In this document: in pieces, positions 36,712 to 40,673 of the stretch
How positions within the stretch are numbered: position 1 is the first letter of the stretch
Layout of the letters: each line of letters opens with the position of its first letter
Position numbers and translations under genes: made by a program
Notes under the pieces: model-generated
What the model was told of the DNA's origin: nothing
Databases searched by the model: none
The model's input: only the letters and a program-made list of their open reading frames with translations
Source of the DNA: Pseudomonadales bacterium
Lineage (GTDB): Bacteria; Pseudomonadota; Gammaproteobacteria; Pseudomonadales; Azotimanducaceae
NCBI GenBank assembly: GCA_011525295.1
Contig: WTGV01000050.1
Coordinates: 1-40,673, forward strand
DNA: 40,673 nucleotides
Direction: 5' to 3'

Positions 36712-38132
36712 TACAACATTTCTCTCACGTCCGTGAGCGTGCCCCTGATCGCACTAGCGGCTGCGGTAGCAGGACTGACTAAATGAGTTCTACCCTGATG
36801 CCCTTGTCGTCCTTCAAAATTTCGATTCGAAGTAGAGGCACAGCGTTCCCCAGGATAAAGCCGATCGTCGTTCATGGCAAGACACATGGAACACCCAGGT
36901 TCGCGCCACTCAAATCCTGCGTTCTTGAACACCTCGTCCAATCCTTCTTGTTCTGCTTGTCGTTTAACCAAACCTGAACCGGGCACAATGTACGCACCTT
37001 TCAATTGTGAGGCTACTTTGCGTCCTTTCACGACCTTGCTGGCTTCTCTCAAGTCTTCAATGCGGGAGTTCGTGCAGGACCCGATAAAAACCTTGTCCAA
37101 TTGAATCTCATTGACAGCCATCCCAGGAGTGAGACCCATATACGACAACGATCGTTCTGCTATCTCGGCGTTATTTGCATCGTTGAAGTCTGTTGGTGCA
37201 GGGATCGTTGCGTCAATGTCAATAACCATCTCGGGGTTCGTACCCCAAGAAACTTGTGGAGACAATCGGGACACATCCAAAACTCGATGCTGATCGTAAC
37301 TGGCGGCGTCATCAGTGTTCAACGTAAACCAATAGTCCACTGCTTGGTTCCACAGAGTGCCTTTAGGTGCAAACGGTCGTGCTTCTAAATACTCGATGAG
37401 TTTGTCGTCAACACCAATCAATCCAGCGCGGGCACCGCCTTCGATCGACATGTTGCATACCGTCATTCGTCCTTCAATGGATAAATCATAGATAGCCTTG
37501 CCAGTGTATTCGATGGTATGACCAGTCGCCCCTGCTGTACCGATCAATCGAATAAGAGCAAGAATTAAGTCCTTCGCGTAAACTCCAGGTCCCAAATCTC
37601 CAGAAATCTCTATCTCGAAATTCTTGCTCTTCTGTTGCACAAGGCACTGGGTTGCAAGAACATGCTCGACTTCCGAGGTTCCAATTCCGTGAGCAAGAGC
37701 TCCAAAGGCTCCGTGAGTCGATGTGTGGGAATCACCGCACACGATCGTCATCCCAGGAAGCGTTGCTCCCTGTTCTGGACCGACTACATGAACAATACCC
37801 TGTCTTGCATCCAGTAAATCAAAATATTCGATTTGGAAATCTCGACAGTTTTGATCAAGTGTGATTACTTGCTCTTTGGCGATTGGATCCTGAATTCCAG
37901 ACACCCCATTAGATCGATCTGTTGTCGGAATCGCATGGTCGACTGTGGCTAAATTGCTTGTCCTTCGCCACGGTTGGCGCTGCGCGAGTTTGAGACCCTC
38001 GAAAGCTTGCGGTGAGGTTACTTCATGCAACAAATGCCGATCTATATATAACAGATCCAAGCCGTCAGAACGAGTTCCGACTAAGTGGCTCGACCAAATT
38101 TTGTCATAGATCGTTTGTGGGTTAGATTTCAG
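36711..38132 (-). CDS. leuC: 3-isopropylmalate dehydratase large subunit, probable CTG start
   Basis: LeuC binds the [4Fe-4S] cluster of isopropylmalate isomerase. The Fe-S Cys motifs FIGSCTNSR and GCSMCLAMN are present, along with [16 protein letters not shown]. An in-frame TTG at 38060 would begin the protein at [11 protein letters not shown] and give only 449 residues, but the same frame continues upstream and encodes TIYDKIW, the conserved LeuC N terminus (TLYDKLW in E. coli), back to a TAG at about 38154. No ATG, GTG or TTG occurs between that TAG and 38060. CTG at 38132 gives [12 protein letters not shown] after the first residue and 473 residues in total (466 in E. coli). A non-AUG start, or a mutated ATG, is the best reading. 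It heads the leuC-purF series; leuA is not here. Confidence 0.93.
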   Translation of the reverse strand: MKSNPQTIYDKIWSSHLVGTRSDGLDLLYIDRHLLHEVTSPQAFEGLKLAQRQPWRRTSNLATVDHAIPTTDRSNGVSGIQDPIAKEQVITLDQNCRDFQIEYFDLLDARQGIVHVVGPEQGATLPGMTIVCGDSHTSTHGAFGALAHGIGTSEVEHVLATQCLVQQKSKNFEIEISGDLGPGVYAKDLILALIRLIGTAGATGHTIEYTGKAIYDLSIEGRMTVCNMSIEGGARAGLIGVDDKLIEYLEARPFAPKGTLWNQAVDYWFTLNTDDAASYDQHRVLDVSRLSPQVSWGTNPEMVIDIDATIPAPTDFNDANNAEIAERSLSYMGLTPGMAVNEIQLDKVFIGSCTNSRIEDLREASKVVKGRKVASQLKGAYIVPGSGLVKRQAEQEGLDEVFKNAGFEWREPGCSMCLAMNDDRLYPGERCASTSNRNFEGRQGHQGRTHLVSPATAAASAIRGTLTDVREML

Positions 38133-38159
38133 AACGCTCGTTTTACATCCGATTGAATC

Positions 38160-38178
38160 AATCTAACAATTATAGATT
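38160..38178 (-). promoter_or_regulatory. Consensus -10 hexamer within an inverted repeat upstream of leuC
   Basis: On the minus strand a perfect TATAAT (38169-38174) lies 37 bases before the leuC CTG. The -10 sits in an inverted repeat, aatcta (38160-38165) and tagatt (38173-38178), with a seven-base centre. The -35 region at the usual distance is poor, which is common for activated or repressed promoters. The dyad could be an operator; the protein that would bind is unknown. Confidence 0.4.
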
Positions 38179-38229
38179 CAACCTTCCCATCTCCTTTGGA
38201 GCTAAATAGGGCTGAATACCGTATGCTTA

Positions 38230-38475
38230 CTAGTCTGATTTTTTGTAGGATTCAATCGGCACGACATTGATCCCAAAAATTCTTCCGCGAAGAATTTCTA
38301 AGCAAATAAAAATACCAACTACTGCCCAAAATCCAGGGGCTTGTAAAGGCTCCGGCAAAAATGGGAAGAAGTTCCTACCGATTCCACACGCGGTCCATAT
38401 AAGCCAAAAGGGAATTGAGAGGCAAACATTAACTACGAAGCTAAATAGCCAACCTACAATAGGAATTGCGTTCAA
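38230..38475 (-). CDS. Small two-segment membrane protein (cassette protein S)
   Basis: The 81-residue product has two hydrophobic segments (about residues 5-30 and 48-62) separated by a conserved stretch IGRNFFPFLPEPLQAPGFW. The start is TTG at 38475 with AGGAGAG ending five bases upstream. A broken paralogue lies at 40440-40646; 28 of 40 residues match by eye in the conserved part. It follows the Yip1-like gene at 38673 on the same strand and precedes leuC by about 100 bases. No family recognised; not related to leucine synthesis by any visible feature. The 197-base spacer to 38673 contains two short perfect hairpins (38538-38553 and 38632-38651) without T-runs. Confidence 0.6.
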   Translation of the reverse strand: MNAIPIVGWLFSFVVNVCLSIPFWLIWTACGIGRNFFPFLPEPLQAPGFWAVVGIFICLEILRGRIFGINVVPIESYKKSD

Positions 38476-38672
38476 TTTTCTCTCCTAAGATATTGAGATT
38501 TACAAATGGAAAAAGTTTTGCTAATTCTAGTACTCGTACCTGCCGATGCAGGTGCAATTTATCCTTGTTTAGCAAGCTGTGAGGGTGATGCTTGATTCTC
38601 TCACGACATCGACAAACGAGTTTAGTTCACCTCAAGTCTTCACAGACTTGAAGTAGGGCTATTTGACTTCGA

Positions 38673-39341
38673 CTATATTGGAAGTGGCAAATTGGCAACG
38701 AAAATCGGGAAAATTGCGGGCGAGTACCACATAAACATCACGTAACACGGAATCAAGGCTAATCCGATACAAAGATTAGTCCGTCGACCAGTCCAACTTT
38801 GCAAACCGCGCACTGTAATGAAAAAAGTCCACATCAGCGGAAAAATCAAGAACACTATCTCGCAAACGAGTATGGAAATGCGATTGTAGGTTCCAAAGCG
38901 CCACAACCCAGGTACAAACATAGCACCAGGTAACAAAATTAGCGGAATTTGGGTCCAACAAGCAAAACCAAACCAGTTTTCCCATTTGGACTCAACACGT
39001 AAGACTCTAGCAACGACGAAAAAGTATGTTGCCAACAATAACAGTCTTAGAACAAGGTCTCTTGTGAAATCAACAGCTCCAGAAAGTATACCTGAGAGTG
39101 TAAAAGGCTCAGGGAGTATTCCATCAAAGTATCGGTGTGGAATGTCATGGATCGCCACAATAAATGTTCCTTGTGATGCCAGGGGTCGAAACAATATACT
39201 CGAGTACATGGCGAACGAAAAAACAAATACTACCAGCGACCCGATAACAACAAGCATTAAAGGAAAGAGAACCGGAGTCCGTTCAATCATTCCGTCAAAT
39301 GCTCTTCGGGAGACTGAACACACTTGCCAAACATAGGCCAT
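38673..39341 (-). CDS. Yip1-like polytopic membrane protein (cassette protein Y)
   Basis: The 222-residue protein has five or six membrane segments and a conserved N-terminal motif VCSVSRRAFDGMIERTP before the first helix. A WENWFGFACW motif opens the third helix pair, and RGLQSWTGRRT precedes the last segments. The arrangement resembles Yip1/DUF1282-type proteins, but that is a fold-level guess. GGGAG lies about eight bases before the ATG at 39341. Its closest relative in the window is the 39599 gene, which shares all three motifs. The function is unknown. Confidence 0.65.
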   Translation of the reverse strand: MAYVWQVCSVSRRAFDGMIERTPVLFPLMLVVIGSLVVFVFSFAMYSSILFRPLASQGTFIVAIHDIPHRYFDGILPEPFTLSGILSGAVDFTRDLVLRLLLLATYFFVVARVLRVESKWENWFGFACWTQIPLILLPGAMFVPGLWRFGTYNRISILVCEIVFLIFPLMWTFFITVRGLQSWTGRRTNLCIGLALIPCYVMFMWYSPAIFPIFVANLPLPI

Positions 39342-39598
39342 TTCTACTTCTCCCTCAATGGATAATGTTCGAAGGTTGATATCGGTCTGTCACGGACAAA
39401 TCCCACGATTGCGCTATAAATCGGCATATTACACAATTGTTACTAAGTGCAACATTCGACAAATATTCTTCGACTACGAAGCAATTGTAAGCTAGTTGTA
39501 CAAGCTCTCTTTGGGAAATGATCAAGGGAAAAGACCTCGTTCAAGAACCTTCACTTACATGGAACTTAAAGATGAGTTAAGCAAAAACGATGCCAAGA

Positions 39599-40255
39599 TC
39601 ACGGGAGGAAATACAACAAGCCTATTACCGTGTATGGTACCAATGCTACCCTTACACAAAAAGCCGTGTCTTTTGACGTCCAACTTCGCAAGCCTTGTAC
39701 CGCTATGCAAAAGCTCCAAATTACTGGCAGTATGACCAACGCGTTTCTGAAAAAAGACAAGAGAACGATGGAGGAAATATTTGCTAGTGAAAAGAACAAC
39801 AAAGTCGTAGTTGCCGCTGAAGCGATCACCATGGGTAAATATATCCAGCAGGCAAATCCAAACCAGTTTCCCCACCTTGTGTCCATTTGTATCAACCTAC
39901 CAACCACATAAAAGTAAGTCCCTAGTAGAGTCAATTTCAAGCAGATTATGAGTACTACTTCGAACATACCACGCAATATGCTAGCAAGAACGTCATAGAG
40001 ACCAAGACGAAGAATACCTTCTTCCTGCGGAGAACCTCTGTCAAAAAAGAGATCGCTACCTAATCTAATCTCAGTCAGTCCTGCATGACCCCCGAAAAGA
40101 TTGACCGCTTGGAATGTTGATGTAATAGACACGACCAACCAGAGAATCAAGGATACGACGACAATGAGCAGCAGAGGAAGAAGTATCGGGGTCTTAGGCA
40201 TCATCTCGTCAAACACTCCACGAGAAAGAGTACAAACTCTCCAAAGGCGTCTCAT
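39599..40255 (-). CDS. Yip1-like polytopic membrane protein, paralogue of the 38673 gene
   Basis: The 218-residue protein repeats the organisation of the 38673 product: VCTLSRGVFDEMMPKTP at the N terminus, WGNWFGFACWIYLP in the middle and RGLRSWTSKDT near the C terminus, with similar hydrophobic segments. Sequence outside the motifs has diverged, so the duplication is not recent. I chose ATG at 40255 because it aligns with the paralogue's start; an upstream in-frame codon at 40297 would add 14 residues. A 257-base spacer separates it from the paralogue and contains no gene that I can support. Confidence 0.65.
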   Translation of the reverse strand: MRRLWRVCTLSRGVFDEMMPKTPILLPLLLIVVVSLILWLVVSITSTFQAVNLFGGHAGLTEIRLGSDLFFDRGSPQEEGILRLGLYDVLASILRGMFEVVLIICLKLTLLGTYFYVVGRLIQMDTRWGNWFGFACWIYLPMVIASAATTTLLFFSLANISSIVLLSFFRNALVILPVIWSFCIAVQGLRSWTSKDTAFCVRVALVPYTVIGLLYFLP

Positions 40256-40439
40256 TTCAATCTCTGCCGATTTGTCATTTCCAATAAAACGGAGCACTTA
40301 GTCGAACTAGGCATCAGTTTGAAGACTCAACCAACAACATTCTTTTTTGACATATTGAGTCTCGAACATGCGATGGCTCATGTGACGTTGGTTCAAACTA
40401 TTGCGTTCATTCACCGAACATTGGCTAGTTTTTATTAGA

Positions 40440-40646
40440 TCAACCGAAAGCGATTCCACCCACGATCGACAAACATATCAATATGCCTAAAACCGCCCAA
40501 AAACTGGGTGCTTGTAATGGTTCTGGCAAAAAACCAAAGTAGTTTCTACCAATTTCAAGATAGGTCCAAATAAACCAAAGTACAACGGCGCTAAGAAAAA
40601 TAATTAGAAAACCGACGAACTGGAGTGTGCACTAGTTAGTGGACAT
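40440..40646 (-). pseudogene. Broken paralogue of the small membrane protein (S')
   Basis: From an ATG at 40644-40646 the frame reads four codons, hits TAG at 40632-40634, and then runs open to TGA at 40440-40442. It encodes a peptide with IGRNYFGFLPEPLQAPSFW, clearly homologous to the 38230 product. No ATG, GTG or TTG lies between the TAG and the conserved part. Either the gene is inactivated by a nonsense mutation, or it starts at a rare codon. It precedes the 39599 gene on the same strand by about 180 bases, and the window ends 27 bases beyond it. Confidence 0.6.
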
Positions 40647-40673
40647 AATTTAATTTTCTTTTTTAAGAGGAGG

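Overview
The window looks like a chromosome fragment of a free-living, probably marine gammaproteobacterium of moderate GC. The evidence is gene content and order: tig-clpP-clpX-hupB-ppiD, leuC-leuD-leuB-asd-truA-folC-SPOR-cvpA-purF, nfuA, nhaB, sohB, B12-dependent metH, lpxH and miaE are all of gammaproteobacterial type. NhaB and another cation/proton antiporter, an AcuI/YhdH-type reductase and large outer-membrane barrels fit a saline habitat, but that is inference. No rRNA, prophage, CRISPR array or complete insertion sequence was seen.

Layout. Positions 1-1881 hold the 3' part of a membrane-anchored, extracytoplasmic helical-repeat protein. Positions 1882-2684 are non-coding and carry four copies of an 11-bp word at an exact 22-bp period; this resembles the transposase-binding array at the end of an IS21- or Tn7/Tn5053-type element, with no transposase nearby. 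Positions 2685-5147 hold an outer-membrane barrel protein (+), an unknown anchored protein and nfuA (both -). Positions 5444-9091 are metH. Positions 9270-14234 are accessory: a split-barrel flavin/F420-type protein, a large CBM9-like/beta-barrel protein (DUF5916 type), a predicted PD-(D/E)XK-like protein with a C-terminal helix-turn-helix, and a CPA2 antiporter. Positions 14242-18260 hold acuI-like, sohB and nhaB.

Positions 18287-25705 (all -) are a protein-quality-control cluster read as tig, clpP, clpX, terminator, hupB, ppiD, rnhA, dnaQ. The lon gene usually found between clpX and hupB is absent, and the trigger factor is about 160 residues longer than usual. Positions 25750-26844 (all -) hold tRNA-His, tRNA-Arg, a small membrane protein and tRNA-Pro. 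folD-lpxH (+, overlapping) follow.

Positions 28559-38132 (all -) form one tightly packed series read as leuC, leuD, leuB, asd, truA, folC, SPOR protein, cvpA, purF, miaE. Nearly every junction overlaps or is a few bases long. It joins leucine and aspartate-family amino-acid synthesis, tRNA pseudouridylation, folate and purine synthesis and a cell-envelope protein. fimV, trpF and accD, which sit in this series in Pseudomonas-type genomes, are missing. leuC appears to start at a non-AUG codon.

Positions 38230-40673 (all -) hold two paralogous Yip1-like membrane proteins and two paralogous short membrane proteins, one of them broken by an early stop: a locally duplicated, decaying cassette of unknown function. 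I found no convincing novel defence or biosynthetic system. The best leads are the 22-bp array, the enlarged trigger factor, the leuC start, the duplicated membrane cassette and the orphan nuclease-like gene.
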